From assembly GCA_021831785.1 (NCBI GenBank), contig JAKBMB010000007.1, positions 236,573 through 300,572 on the forward strand: DNA of 64,000 nucleotides. The letters run 5' to 3'. Shown here piece after piece: positions 55,702-64,000 of the stretch. The DNA comes from Deltaproteobacteria bacterium. GTDB taxonomy: Bacteria; Desulfobacterota; Binatia; Binatales; Binataceae. How positions within the stretch are numbered: the first letter of the stretch is position 1; each line of letters starts with the position of its first letter. A program made the translations under genes and the position numbers. The notes below the pieces were generated by a model. The model was not told the origin of the DNA and did not search any database. It saw nothing but the letters and a program-made list of their open reading frames with translations.

Positions 55702-56802
55702 CTAAACGACCGTTGGGGCGGGGACGGGCTTCGCGGCAGCGTGCGGCGCGACGCCGCACTTCATCAGAAGCTGCCGCAGACTCAGGGTAACGGGAAAGAC
55801 TTCCTGATTCAGGTCGGCGCCTTGCGCGTCGTACGCTTTCTGCTCCACCTCGACGATCATTTTGTCCTGGCGGAAGACCAACTCAGCGAAGTAGCGCATC
55901 GCCGGCCACATCAAGTAGGCCAGGCCCGGTACGCGCGGCTTTCGCACCGTCAGGATGCCGAAGCTGCGGTTGACGCGCTGCTCGCGGTCGAGGGGCACGT
56001 AGGCGGCCCATAAGCTAACCGCGGTCGCGTTGGAGTGCGCGGGCCAGACTTTCAGCGTCTGGTAGGGATACTCCGTGCGAACCACCATGAGCTCGAAGTC
56101 CCGCTCCACGGGCGCGCCGCTCTGCCCCGCGCCGGTCATCATGAAAGACGAGCCGCGATGCGGTTTAGCGTCGTTGTTGCGGAACTTGTAGCGGGCCTCG
56201 ATCCAGGTCTCGCCCTTGCGCCAATCGAGCATCGTGGGCTGCACGTTGCCCATCAGCCTGCGGTGCAGGAACTGGTGGTTCATGTCCATCAGGTTCTCGT
56301 GCATGAAGGTGTAGTGGCAGTTGACCGTGCGCATGAAGCGCATCGTCAGATACTGCTCCGAGCGCCATTCCGCGATGCTCGGGAGGGGGACCTGGTTGGC
56401 CTTTGCGGGCTCGCCGGGAAAGACGAAGATGTGGCCGTAGGCCTCGCGGCACGGATAGCTTCTGACGCCGCGGCAGCGTGGCCGCGAGTCTTCGGAAAGA
56501 TAGGGCACGCGGTTGAGCTTGCCGCTCAGATCGTAGCACCATCCGTGATAGGCGCAGCGCAGAGTCTCGCCGGAGAGCACGCCCATGTGCAGCGGCACCT
56601 GACGATGGGCGCAGCGGTCTTCCAACGCGAAAACGGTGCCGGCGCGGGTGCGCGCCAGCGCAATCGGCTCGCCGGCGAAGGATACGCCGAGGATTTTTCC
56701 GGCCTTGAGATTTCGGGAACGTGCCAGCGGATACCAGAAATCAGGATTGATGCCGGTTCGCCGCAGGTCGAATCCGTCTGCTGCGATGTCCTTGCTCCAC
56801 AT
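55702..56802 (-). CDS. Rieske-type aromatic ring-hydroxylating oxygenase, large subunit
   Basis: The 366-residue product has the Rieske 2Fe-2S site CAHRQVPLHMG (C-x-H) and CAYHGWCYD (C-x2-H) in its first 120 residues, then the mononuclear iron region HENLMDMNHQFLHRRLMG. This layout is that of Rieske non-haem oxygenase alpha subunits acting on aromatic or steroid-like substrates. No small subunit, reductase or ferredoxin gene is adjacent; the ferredoxin at 18562 is far away. Start ATG at 56802. Substrate cannot be read from sequence. Confidence 0.9.
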   Translation of the reverse strand: MWSKDIAADGFDLRRTGINPDFWYPLARSRNLKAGKILGVSFAGEPIALARTRAGTVFALEDRCAHRQVPLHMGVLSGETLRCAYHGWCYDLSGKLNRVPYLSEDSRPRCRGVRSYPCREAYGHIFVFPGEPAKANQVPLPSIAEWRSEQYLTMRFMRTVNCHYTFMHENLMDMNHQFLHRRLMGNVQPTMLDWRKGETWIEARYKFRNNDAKPHRGSSFMMTGAGQSGAPVERDFELMVVRTEYPYQTLKVWPAHSNATAVSLWAAYVPLDREQRVNRSFGILTVRKPRVPGLAYLMWPAMRYFAELVFRQDKMIVEVEQKAYDAQGADLNQEVFPVTLSLRQLLMKCGVAPHAAAKPVPAPTVV

Positions 56803-57360
56803 GGGTGTTTAGACCCTCGTCGTAGGTTTTTCGCCCGTGCAGCGCGCTTGACGCCGCGTGCCGCCGGCGCACCGGCAACGTTGGCGGTCGAGCCTCCAAA
56901 CTTGGGCCGCGCATCGGACATAGGCGAAGGCCCCACGGCTCCTTCGTTGAGTGATCCTGGAACGAACAAGATGTCGTTTGGAAGGGACACGTCAGCTCAC
57001 AGTGACACGCCGACTTCGACAAAGAAGCGATAAAACCCGCTTCTCTAATAACGCAGGCACCATGGTTGCCTACGGCTTCAACGTTAGTGCCTGAGGATCA
57101 AGAAAGCACACTCGGATGTCAGTTGGAAAGCTCGAGGACGGCAAAGCGCCAACCGAGAAGTGCGGAAAATAGTGACCGGCACGCGCTCAGAGCCTGTGAA
57201 TTTTTGGCAGGCTGCCGCATCATGGCGGGCACGGCGGCCCGCCCCACTACTCAAAAATTCACCAACTCTCAAATAGATGGCTTGTTTTGCCCACGCTGCG
57301 ACGCCGATTACCGGCATCTGGCGCAGCGTACGGTATGCAGGCGATGCGGTTGCTCTGTCT
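56803..57360. other. Intergenic region with repeat copy C
   Basis: 558 bases between the Rieske gene and miaB. Apart from the 83-bp repeat at 57188-57270 I see no gene; open frames here are short and composition is not protein-like. Confidence 0.5.
57188..57270. repeat. Intergenic repeat family 1, copy C (minimal 83-bp form)
   Basis: Left end CAGAGCCTGTGAATTTTTGG then CAGGCTGCCGC; centre GGCGGGCACGGCGGCCCGCC; right end CACTACTCAAAAATTCACC then AACTCTC. The ends are inverted repeats with a shared core GTGAATTTTTG, and the centre is itself a GC-rich palindrome. This compact copy defines the element; copies A and B have longer interiors. Confidence 0.8.
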
Positions 57361-58758
57361 CTAGACGCCGGAGACGTCGGCGCGGCTTACTTCGCGCGGC
57401 GGCGCGTGCGGCGGGCCGGCGCGGGTCTGCGCTAATGCGGCGCCAAGCGAGTGCGAGGTTGCCGACTCAACGCGCACCAAGACGGTATCGCCGGGGCCCA
57501 CGCCGTGGGTGGCCGGGAAAACGGCGGTTTTGAATTGCGGGGTCTTGCCGCTGAGCATCCGGTTGCCGCGTCGCGCCGCGCCTTCGGTCAGCACCGAAAA
57601 TTGCCGCCCGATGAGACGCTGGTTGCGAGCCAGCGATATCGCCTCCTGAAGCGCAATCGCCGCGCAAAGGCGTCCCGCCTTCTCCGCCTCGCTGACCGTG
57701 TCGCCGAGCTTGTAGGCCTTGGTGTGTTCGCGCCGCGAGTATTTGAAGATGAATGCGGAATCGAAGCTTACCTCGCGCATCAGCGCGAGCGTCTCCTCGA
57801 AGTCGCCTTCGTCCTCGCCGTGAAAGCCGACGATAATGTCGGTCGAAAGGGCGAGTTCCGGGAGCGCGGTGCGCAGCCGGTCAACCAGCGCGCGGTATTC
57901 ATCGACGCGGTAGCCGCGCGCCATCGCTTGCAGCACGCGGTCGGAGCCCGACTGGACCGGTAAATGCAGGTACGGCTGCACCTTTGGCTCGGCCGCCATC
58001 ACCTCGATAATGCTCGCGCTCATGAAGCGCGGATGAGGCGAGGTGAAGCGGACCCGTTCGATCCCGTCCACCGCGCAAACCATCCTGAGCAGTTCGCCGA
58101 AGTCGACGGCGTCGTGTCGGTAGGCGTTGACGGTCTGGCCGAGCAGCACCACCTCCCTGACCTCGCGGCGCGCTAGCGCGCGGACCTCATCGACCACGGC
58201 GCCGGGCAAGACGCCGCGCTCGCGCCCGCGCACATAGGGAACTACGCAAAAGGCGCAGAACTCGTCGCAGCCGCGCATCACGGTCACATACGCGCGCACC
58301 GCATGTTCGTATTCGGGGACCACGCCGGCATAGGTCTCGTCGCGATTAAGCTGCACATCCACGATCGGATCGAAGCTCGCCTGGCGCAGCATCTGCGGCA
58401 GCCGGCAATAAGTGTCGGGGCCGGCGACAAGGTCCAGGTGGGGCGCCTTTTTGAGCAGCGCCTGGCGCTTGTGCTGCGCCATGCATCCGAGCAGGCCGAG
58501 CTTAAGCTCGGGCCGCCGAGACCGCAGGCGCGCCAGGTCCGAAAGCCGGCCGAGCACGCGCTCCTCAGCGTGCTCGCGAATCGCGCAGGTGTTGAGCAGA
58601 ATCACGTCGGCCTGCTCGGGCTGCTCGACCCGCTGGTAGCCCGCCCTGCGCAGGATGCCCATCACGAGTTGCGAGTCTGCGGCGTTCATCTGGCAGCCGT
58701 AGGTCTCAAGGTAGACTGCCGGCCGCGCCGCCTGTCGGGATGGATCGAAGCTCGTCAT
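57361..58758 (-). CDS. miaB: tRNA-2-methylthio-N6-dimethylallyladenosine synthase
   Basis: MiaB adds the methylthio group to i6A37 of tRNAs reading UNN codons. The 465-residue product has the N-terminal UPF0004 domain with YLETYGCQMNAADSQLVMGI, and three cysteines (also VILLNTCAIREHAEERVLG and LGLLGCMAQHK) binding the auxiliary 4Fe-4S cluster. The radical SAM site GCDEFCAFCVVPYVRGRERG (CxxxCxxC) and a C-terminal TRAM domain (GVGPGDTVLVRVESATSHSL) follow. TYGCQMN and the overall pattern favour MiaB over RimO or MtaB. It is a single gene divergent from the sdh operon. Confidence 0.95.
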   Translation of the reverse strand: MTSFDPSRQAARPAVYLETYGCQMNAADSQLVMGILRRAGYQRVEQPEQADVILLNTCAIREHAEERVLGRLSDLARLRSRRPELKLGLLGCMAQHKRQALLKKAPHLDLVAGPDTYCRLPQMLRQASFDPIVDVQLNRDETYAGVVPEYEHAVRAYVTVMRGCDEFCAFCVVPYVRGRERGVLPGAVVDEVRALARREVREVVLLGQTVNAYRHDAVDFGELLRMVCAVDGIERVRFTSPHPRFMSASIIEVMAAEPKVQPYLHLPVQSGSDRVLQAMARGYRVDEYRALVDRLRTALPELALSTDIIVGFHGEDEGDFEETLALMREVSFDSAFIFKYSRREHTKAYKLGDTVSEAEKAGRLCAAIALQEAISLARNQRLIGRQFSVLTEGAARRGNRMLSGKTPQFKTAVFPATHGVGPGDTVLVRVESATSHSLGAALAQTRAGPPHAPPREVSRADVSGV

Positions 58759-59033
58759 GTGACAGCAAATCTTAGGCTAGCTCGCACCCCCGGTACAACT
58801 CGCTGCCGACAGGCCGCGGCGTAACCGCCGCGCCGGCTCATTAGGGCGGGCAGTTTGCGCGGACGGTGCAGATATCGCATCGATCGGGCGTCGAGGGTTT
58901 GCCGGTTTAGCTTGCTTCATCTAGCATTGCAGCATTTTTCATCCTTATGGCGAGGGCAATCTGGTGCGCGTGGTGGTAGACTGATGGCGCCGTAATTACA
59001 CGACACAATCGCCTACACTGCCGGGGAGGGGCC
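58759..59033. other. Divergent region between miaB and sdhC
   Basis: 275 bases containing both promoters; GGGGAGGGG at 59022-59030 is the sdhC ribosome site. No gene seen. Confidence 0.45.
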
Positions 59034-59840
59034 GTGGTGCGACAAGCAGCAGCGGTGGCAAAAGAGGTTCGCTTCGGCGAGACGGCGCGGCGCGACGCTT
59101 GGTGGGCGTCGCCGTTGGCGGTTTTTTTGGGCCTGTGCGCGTTCGTGGTTTACACCACGTGGGCCGCGCTTCAGGGCGACCATTATCGATTCGGGCCGTA
59201 CGTCTCGCCTTTCTATTCGCCCGAGCTTTGGGGTTCGTCCGGTGCGTGGTTCGGGCCCGGCCGACCGGCCTGGTATCCGCGATGGCTTTTCTTTTCGCCG
59301 GCGCTCCTAGTCCTATGGGTGCCGGCGGGGTTTCGGCTGACCTGCTATTACCTTCGCGGCGCGTACTACAAGGCGTTTTGGGCCGATCCGCCGGCTTGCG
59401 CCGTGGGCGAGCCGCGCAAGCATTACTGGGGAGAGAACTTCTTACCGCTGCTGATCCAGAACATCCATCGCTATTTCATGTATTTGGCGGTCGTGTTGGT
59501 GCTGATCCTGGCCAAGGATGTGTGGGACGGTCTGTGGTTTACCAGTCCCAGCGGCGCGGTCAGGTTCGGCGTCGGCGTGGGCACGCTAATGCTGGCGACA
59601 GACGTGTCGTTGCTGGTGGGCTACACCTTCGGCTGCCATTCGCTGCGCCACCTATGCGGTGGCCGAGTCGATCGCATTTCCGAATGCCCGCTTCGCGGGG
59701 GGCTTTACCGATGCTCCAGTGCGCTCAACGGCCGGCATAACGCCTGGTTTTGGGCTAGCTTGACCTGGGTAGGCTTTACAGATTTGTATATTCGGCTTTG
59801 CGCGATGGGCGTGATTAGCGACTGGAGAATATTGTTCTAA
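59034..59840 (+). CDS. sdhC: Succinate dehydrogenase membrane anchor (cytochrome b-like) subunit
   Basis: The 268-residue product has about five membrane helices (PLAVFLGLCAFVVYTTWAAL, LLVLWVPAGFRLTCYYLRG, NIHRYFMYLAVVLVLILAK, GVGTLMLATDVSLLVGY, SLTWVGFTDLYIRL). Candidate haem-ligand histidines are in IQNIHRYFMY and TFGCHSLRHLCGG. It is of the long actinobacterial/acidobacterial type of SdhC, not the short E. coli SdhC/SdhD pair. Start is GTG at 59034 with a strong GGGGAGGGG site. The stop overlaps the sdhA start by one base (TAATG). It anchors the complex and passes electrons to quinone. Confidence 0.85.
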   Translation: MVRQAAAVAKEVRFGETARRDAWWASPLAVFLGLCAFVVYTTWAALQGDHYRFGPYVSPFYSPELWGSSGAWFGPGRPAWYPRWLFFSPALLVLWVPAGFRLTCYYLRGAYYKAFWADPPACAVGEPRKHYWGENFLPLLIQNIHRYFMYLAVVLVLILAKDVWDGLWFTSPSGAVRFGVGVGTLMLATDVSLLVGYTFGCHSLRHLCGGRVDRISECPLRGGLYRCSSALNGRHNAWFWASLTWVGFTDLYIRLCAMGVISDWRILF

Positions 59841-61660
59841 TGGCCGAGTACGACGAGCATCACCACGACGTGCTTGTGATTGGCGCCGGCGGTGCCGGGC
59901 TGCGCGCCGCGGCCGAGGCAGCCGCGGCGGGCGCCTCAGTGGGGATCGTATGCAAGTCGTTGCTCGGCAAGGCGCATACCGTAATGGCCGAAGGCGGGGT
60001 CGCGGCCGCCATCGGCAACGTCGACGAGCGCGACAACTGGAAGGTCCATTTTGCCGACACCATGCGCGGCGGCGCCTATCTGAATAACTGGCGCATGGCG
60101 GAGCTGCACGCCAAGGAGGCGCCGGCCAGGGTCAAGGAGCTCGAGGGATGGGGCGCCGTGTTCGATCGCACGCCGGACGGGCGAATTTTACAGCGCAACT
60201 TCGGCGGCCATCGCTATCCCCGCCTGGCCCATGTCGGCGACCGCACCGGCCTTGAAATGATCCGCACGCTTCAGGACCGGGTGATTTACGATCGCGTCGA
60301 CGTCTTCATGGAATTTACCATCCTCGAACTGGTACGAGACGGCGACCGCGTGATCGGCGCGTTCGGCTATGACCGCGAAAAGGGCGGCTTCCATCTGTTT
60401 CAAGGCAAGGCGTTGGTGCTTGCCACCGGCGGCATCGGCCGCGCTTATAAGGTCACGAGCAATAGTTGGGAATACACCGGCGACGGGATCGCGCTTGCCT
60501 ATCGCGCCGGCGGCGAGCTGCGCGACATGGAGTGCGTGCAGTTTCATCCCACCGGGATGGTCTGGCCGCCGAGCGTGGCGGGCATTCTGGTCACCGAAGC
60601 CGTGCGCGGCGAGGGCGGGGTATTGCGCAACAAGCTCGGGCGCCGCTTCTTGTTCGACGACATTCCGCCGCTTTACCGCGATCAGACGGCCGACAACGAG
60701 GAAGAAGGCTGGCGCTATACCCAAGGCGACAAAAACGCGCGCCGCCCGCCCGAGCTGCTCACTCGCGACCACGTTGCGCGCTGCATCGTGCGCGAAGTCA
60801 GGGAAGGCCGCGGCAGCCCGCACGGCGGCGTCTACCTGGATATCGCTTGGATCAAAGAGAGGATTCCCAACGCCGAGGAGCATATCAAGCGCAAGCTGCC
60901 CAGCATGTACCACCAGTTCAAAAAGCTCGCCGACCTCGATATCACCAAAGAGCCGATGGAGGTCGGGCCGACGACGCATTACCTCAATGGCGGAATCAAG
61001 GTCGACGGTGACAGCCAGATGACGACCGCGCCGGGGCTGTTCGCCGCCGGTGAATGCGCGGGCGGCCTTCACGGCGCCAATCGCCTGGGCGGCAACTCGC
61101 TGTCGGATCTGCTGGTGTTCGGCCAGCGGGCCGGCCGGTATGCCGCTCAGTTCGCCAAGCAAAATCCCGCCGGCCGCGTGGACCCGGAGCAGGTCCGGCA
61201 AATCGCGCGCCGCGCGGTAGCCCCGTTCGAGCGCAATCGCGCCCCGCAAGAGGAATCGCCATACGCGCTGCAGCGCGAGCTGCAGGAGACGATGCAGGAA
61301 TTGGTGGGAATTGTCCGCACGGAAGATGAGATGCGCGGCGCTCTACAAAAAATCGAAAACCTCAAGGAGCGAGCGGCGCGAGTCGAGGTCGACGGCAATC
61401 GCATGTACAACCCGGGCTGGCACACCGCCATTGACCTCGGCAACTTGCTGGTTGTCGCCGAGGCGGTATGCCGCAGCGCGCTGGAACGCAAGGAAAGCCG
61501 CGGCGCTCATTTCCGGCTCGACTACCCCGACAAGGACGAACGCTTCGGCAAGGTCAACATGGTCGCGCGAGCGGGGCACGCCGGCGCGCTCGAAGTACGG
61601 ATGGAGCCGATTCCGGAGATGCCGGCCGAGCTTAGGCAGATTATCGAGGAGATGAAGTGA
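59840..61660 (+). CDS. sdhA: Succinate dehydrogenase/fumarate reductase flavoprotein subunit
   Basis: The 606-residue product oxidises succinate to fumarate with covalent FAD. It has the dinucleotide fold DVLVIGAGGAGLRAAAEAAA, the FAD-linked histidine in GKAHTVMAEGGVAAAIGNVD (His46), the substrate region QFHPTGMVWPPSVAG and the C-terminal RLGGNSLSDLLVFGQRAGRY. SDH and fumarate reductase cannot be told apart by this alone; the aerobic gene set nearby and fumC suggest a dehydrogenase. It overlaps sdhC by one base and sdhB by four, a tightly coupled operon. Confidence 0.95.
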   Translation: MAEYDEHHHDVLVIGAGGAGLRAAAEAAAAGASVGIVCKSLLGKAHTVMAEGGVAAAIGNVDERDNWKVHFADTMRGGAYLNNWRMAELHAKEAPARVKELEGWGAVFDRTPDGRILQRNFGGHRYPRLAHVGDRTGLEMIRTLQDRVIYDRVDVFMEFTILELVRDGDRVIGAFGYDREKGGFHLFQGKALVLATGGIGRAYKVTSNSWEYTGDGIALAYRAGGELRDMECVQFHPTGMVWPPSVAGILVTEAVRGEGGVLRNKLGRRFLFDDIPPLYRDQTADNEEEGWRYTQGDKNARRPPELLTRDHVARCIVREVREGRGSPHGGVYLDIAWIKERIPNAEEHIKRKLPSMYHQFKKLADLDITKEPMEVGPTTHYLNGGIKVDGDSQMTTAPGLFAAGECAGGLHGANRLGGNSLSDLLVFGQRAGRYAAQFAKQNPAGRVDPEQVRQIARRAVAPFERNRAPQEESPYALQRELQETMQELVGIVRTEDEMRGALQKIENLKERAARVEVDGNRMYNPGWHTAIDLGNLLVVAEAVCRSALERKESRGAHFRLDYPDKDERFGKVNMVARAGHAGALEVRMEPIPEMPAELRQIIEEMK

Positions 61661-62430
61661 ATTCGTCCGCGACGTTTAGAATCTGGCGCGGCGACGCCCA
61701 AGCCGGCGAGTTCCGCGACTACCAGGCGGAAATCTCGGAAGGGATGGTGGTGCTCGACGCGGTGCATCAGATCCAAGCCCGCCAGGCCAACGATCTCGCC
61801 GTGCGATGGAACTGCAAGGCGGGCAAGTGCGGCTCGTGCTCGGCCGAGATCAACGGATATCCCAGGCTGATGTGCATGACGCGGCTTAACGATTTGCCGC
61901 TCGACCGCCCGGTCATGATTCAGCCGCTGCACACGTTTGCGGTGCTCAAGGACCTGGTGACGGATGTCTCCTGGAACTTCAGGGTCAAGAAAACCGTCAA
62001 GCGCTTTGCTCCGCGGCCGGCCGACGCACCCGACGGAACTTGGCGGATGGCGCAGGCGGATGTCGAGCGCATCCAGGAGTTTCGCAAGTGCATCGAGTGC
62101 TTCCTATGCCAGGACGTATGCCACGTGCTGCGCAACCATCAGTTGATGGACCAATTCGCCGGCCCCCGCAACTACGTCTATGCCGCGAGCCTCGAGATGC
62201 ATCCGCTCGACACGCAAAACCGGCTCGCCGACCTCAAGGACCGCCACGGCATCGGTTACTGCAACATCACCAAGTGCTGCACCAAGGTCTGTCCCGAGGA
62301 AATCCATATCACCGACAACGCGATAATTCCGCTCAAAGAGCGCGTCGTCGATGAGCACTACGACCCGCTGGCGATGCTGCTGGGAAGGCTTTTCTCCGGC
62401 TCGCGCAACAAAGCCAACACCCGGGCGTAA
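61657..62430 (+). CDS. sdhB: Succinate dehydrogenase/fumarate reductase iron-sulfur subunit
   Basis: The 257-residue product begins at GTG 61657 overlapping the sdhA stop. It has the 2Fe-2S ligands in WNCKAGKCGSCSAEINGYPR followed by LMC. The 4Fe-4S and 3Fe-4S ligands are in RKCIECFLCQDVCHVLRNHQ and GYCNITKCCTKVCPEEIHI. It relays electrons from FAD to the quinone site in the membrane anchor. Operon order is anchor, flavoprotein, iron-sulfur, and there is no separate SdhD. A short GC-rich hairpin (GCCGC-ACAT-GCGGC) lies downstream near 62480. Confidence 0.95.
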   Translation: MNSSATFRIWRGDAQAGEFRDYQAEISEGMVVLDAVHQIQARQANDLAVRWNCKAGKCGSCSAEINGYPRLMCMTRLNDLPLDRPVMIQPLHTFAVLKDLVTDVSWNFRVKKTVKRFAPRPADAPDGTWRMAQADVERIQEFRKCIECFLCQDVCHVLRNHQLMDQFAGPRNYVYAASLEMHPLDTQNRLADLKDRHGIGYCNITKCCTKVCPEEIHITDNAIIPLKERVVDEHYDPLAMLLGRLFSGSRNKANTRA

Positions 62431-62495
62431 CCGCGCGCGCCACACCCCCCACCGCCGGCTGAGCTTCCCCGAGCGCGGCTGCCGCACATGCGGCC

Positions 62496-63142
<647 letters not shown>

Positions 63143-63152
<10 letters not shown>

Positions 63153-63514
63153 AACGGCTGCTCGACACCAACGCGGTCCTTTATCTTCTCGGCGGCCTGC
63201 TCGACGAGCTCCTGCCGGAAGGTGAGTATCTGGTTTCGGTGATCACCTGGATGGAACTGTTCTCCTACCCGGGCCTCGAGCCCGGGGGCGAAACGCGAAT
63301 TCGGGCTTTCCTGTCCGACGTGGAAGTTGTAGGCCTGAGCGAGCAAGTGGCCGACGCCGCCGTTCGACTACGCCGGGAGCATGGCCTGAAGCTGCCCGAC
63401 GCAATCATCGCGGCGACCGCTTTGATTGCCGGCGCCAAGCTTCTGACCAACGACGAAAAGCTCTCGCGCGTACGCGGCATATCGTGTCGAAGACTCAAGC
63501 TGCGGCAGCCCTAG
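63143..63514 (+). CDS. vapC: PIN-domain ribonuclease toxin (VapC type)
   Basis: The 123-residue product begins at GTG 63143 with ALKRLLDTNAVLYLLGGLLD (first PIN Asp). It has TWMELFSYPGLEPG (Glu), and LKLPDAIIAATALIAGAKLL then TNDEKLSRV (later acidic residues). This is a complete VapC-like PIN nuclease, probably a tRNA or rRNA cleaving toxin neutralised by the overlapping upstream antitoxin. The PIN-active residues are all present, so it may be functional despite its position in a rearranged region. Confidence 0.9.
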
Positions 63515-63786
63515 AGCGCGGCCGCTCGGGGCTTGACCACGGCTCTTCCAATTGGGCCTGCATCCTGTAATCCGCCCTCGAAGACTCTGGCAGAGTGCGG
63601 CGGGAAGTGAGGGCGGGGCCACCCAGGCGGGCCAAGACCCTCGGGCGTCCGGCACAGGGCATGAACCAGCATCGCGAGGTACGACTTGCCGCAATTGTTT
63701 GGCCCGACGAAGACGGTCAACGGCCTTACCTCAACGTTCTTGGCCGAGCGTATCGGACCAAAGTCTTCGACCGTCAGCTTTATCAT
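63511..63786 (-). pseudogene. Truncated AAA family ATPase (OLD/RecF-like N-terminus)
   Basis: From ATG 63786 (GGAG upstream) the frame reads MIKLTVEDFGPIRSAKNVEV then RPLTVFVGPNNCGKSYLAML and VHALCRT. This is the start of an SMC/RecF/OLD-type ATPase with Walker A GPNNCGKS. After about 50 residues the sequence loses family character and it stops at 91 residues, lacking the signature and Walker B motifs. Full relatives have 350-600 residues and often act in defence. The rest has been lost where the VapBC pair now lies. Confidence 0.75.
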
Positions 63787-63868
63787 CCGCCTCTCCTGAA
63801 ACCCTCGACCCTCTGGGAAACCTCCGCTTCTCTGAACTCCTGACTGCTTCGTCGGTAAAGCGCTGCCG

Positions 63869-64000
<132 letters not shown>

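Overview
This is a GC-rich, densely packed bacterial chromosome segment that includes the replication-initiation locus (dnaA-dnaN with DnaA boxes on both sides). The gene mix suggests an uncultivated, deltaproteobacteria-like Gram-negative lineage. It has outer-membrane lipoprotein maturation (Lnt), an AsmA protein, F420-dependent luciferase-like oxidoreductases, a Rieske oxygenase, an NtrC-type sigma-54 regulator and an actinobacterial-style three-gene succinate dehydrogenase. Binatota-type bacteria would fit, but this placement is inference from gene content only.

Layout. 1-8494 (all minus): housekeeping block phoH - ybeY - unknown gene - lnt - prfB, preceded by recA and alaS. The prfB start carries a programmed +1 frameshift site. 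8495-13590: an accessory patch with an IS3-family relic, a three-gene split nitrile-hydratase/thiocyanate-hydrolase operon (plus strand), a sigma-54 response regulator, and a decayed zone with a cytochrome-oxidase-like fragment. 13591-29821: copper P-type ATPase, two divergent F420-dependent oxidoreductases, a ferredoxin, a structured intergenic stretch, fumC, a small zinc-finger protein, a methylcrotonyl-CoA-carboxylase-like beta subunit, mutS2, an AsmA protein and an Smr protein. 29822-36582: a hemL-atpZ-atpI-atpB-atpE run divergent from dnaA, then dnaA and dnaN with the probable origin between them. 36583-43893: ArnT-like glycosyltransferase, YyaL-like thioredoxin-fold protein, ilvD, the 3' end of a sulfide:quinone-oxidoreductase-like gene and a DsrE protein.

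44057-55318 is a defence/toxin-antitoxin island almost entirely on the minus strand. A 1471-residue Eco57I-type methyltransferase and a 1132-residue phospholipase-D/SNF2 helicase bracket a HicBA pair, an orphan HicB, an XRE-ImmA/PIN pair, a truncated DUF5131 gene and a small unknown ORF. The methyltransferase has a nuclease-like domain that lacks the expected acidic/lysine pair. The pairing resembles parts of DISARM but no drmA or drmB homologue is present, so it is the best candidate here for an undescribed system.

55702-62430 returns to metabolism: Rieske oxygenase, miaB and an overlapping sdhCAB operon. 62496-64000 is a rearranged end. The 3' end of trxB occurs twice as an identical direct repeat of at least 127 bp, flanking a VapBC-type pair and a truncated AAA ATPase.

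Three copies of a short intergenic repeat with imperfect terminal inverted repeats (13221, 26127, 57188) are scattered through the window. One is interrupted by a second, strongly palindromic element. I saw no tRNA, rRNA or CRISPR array.
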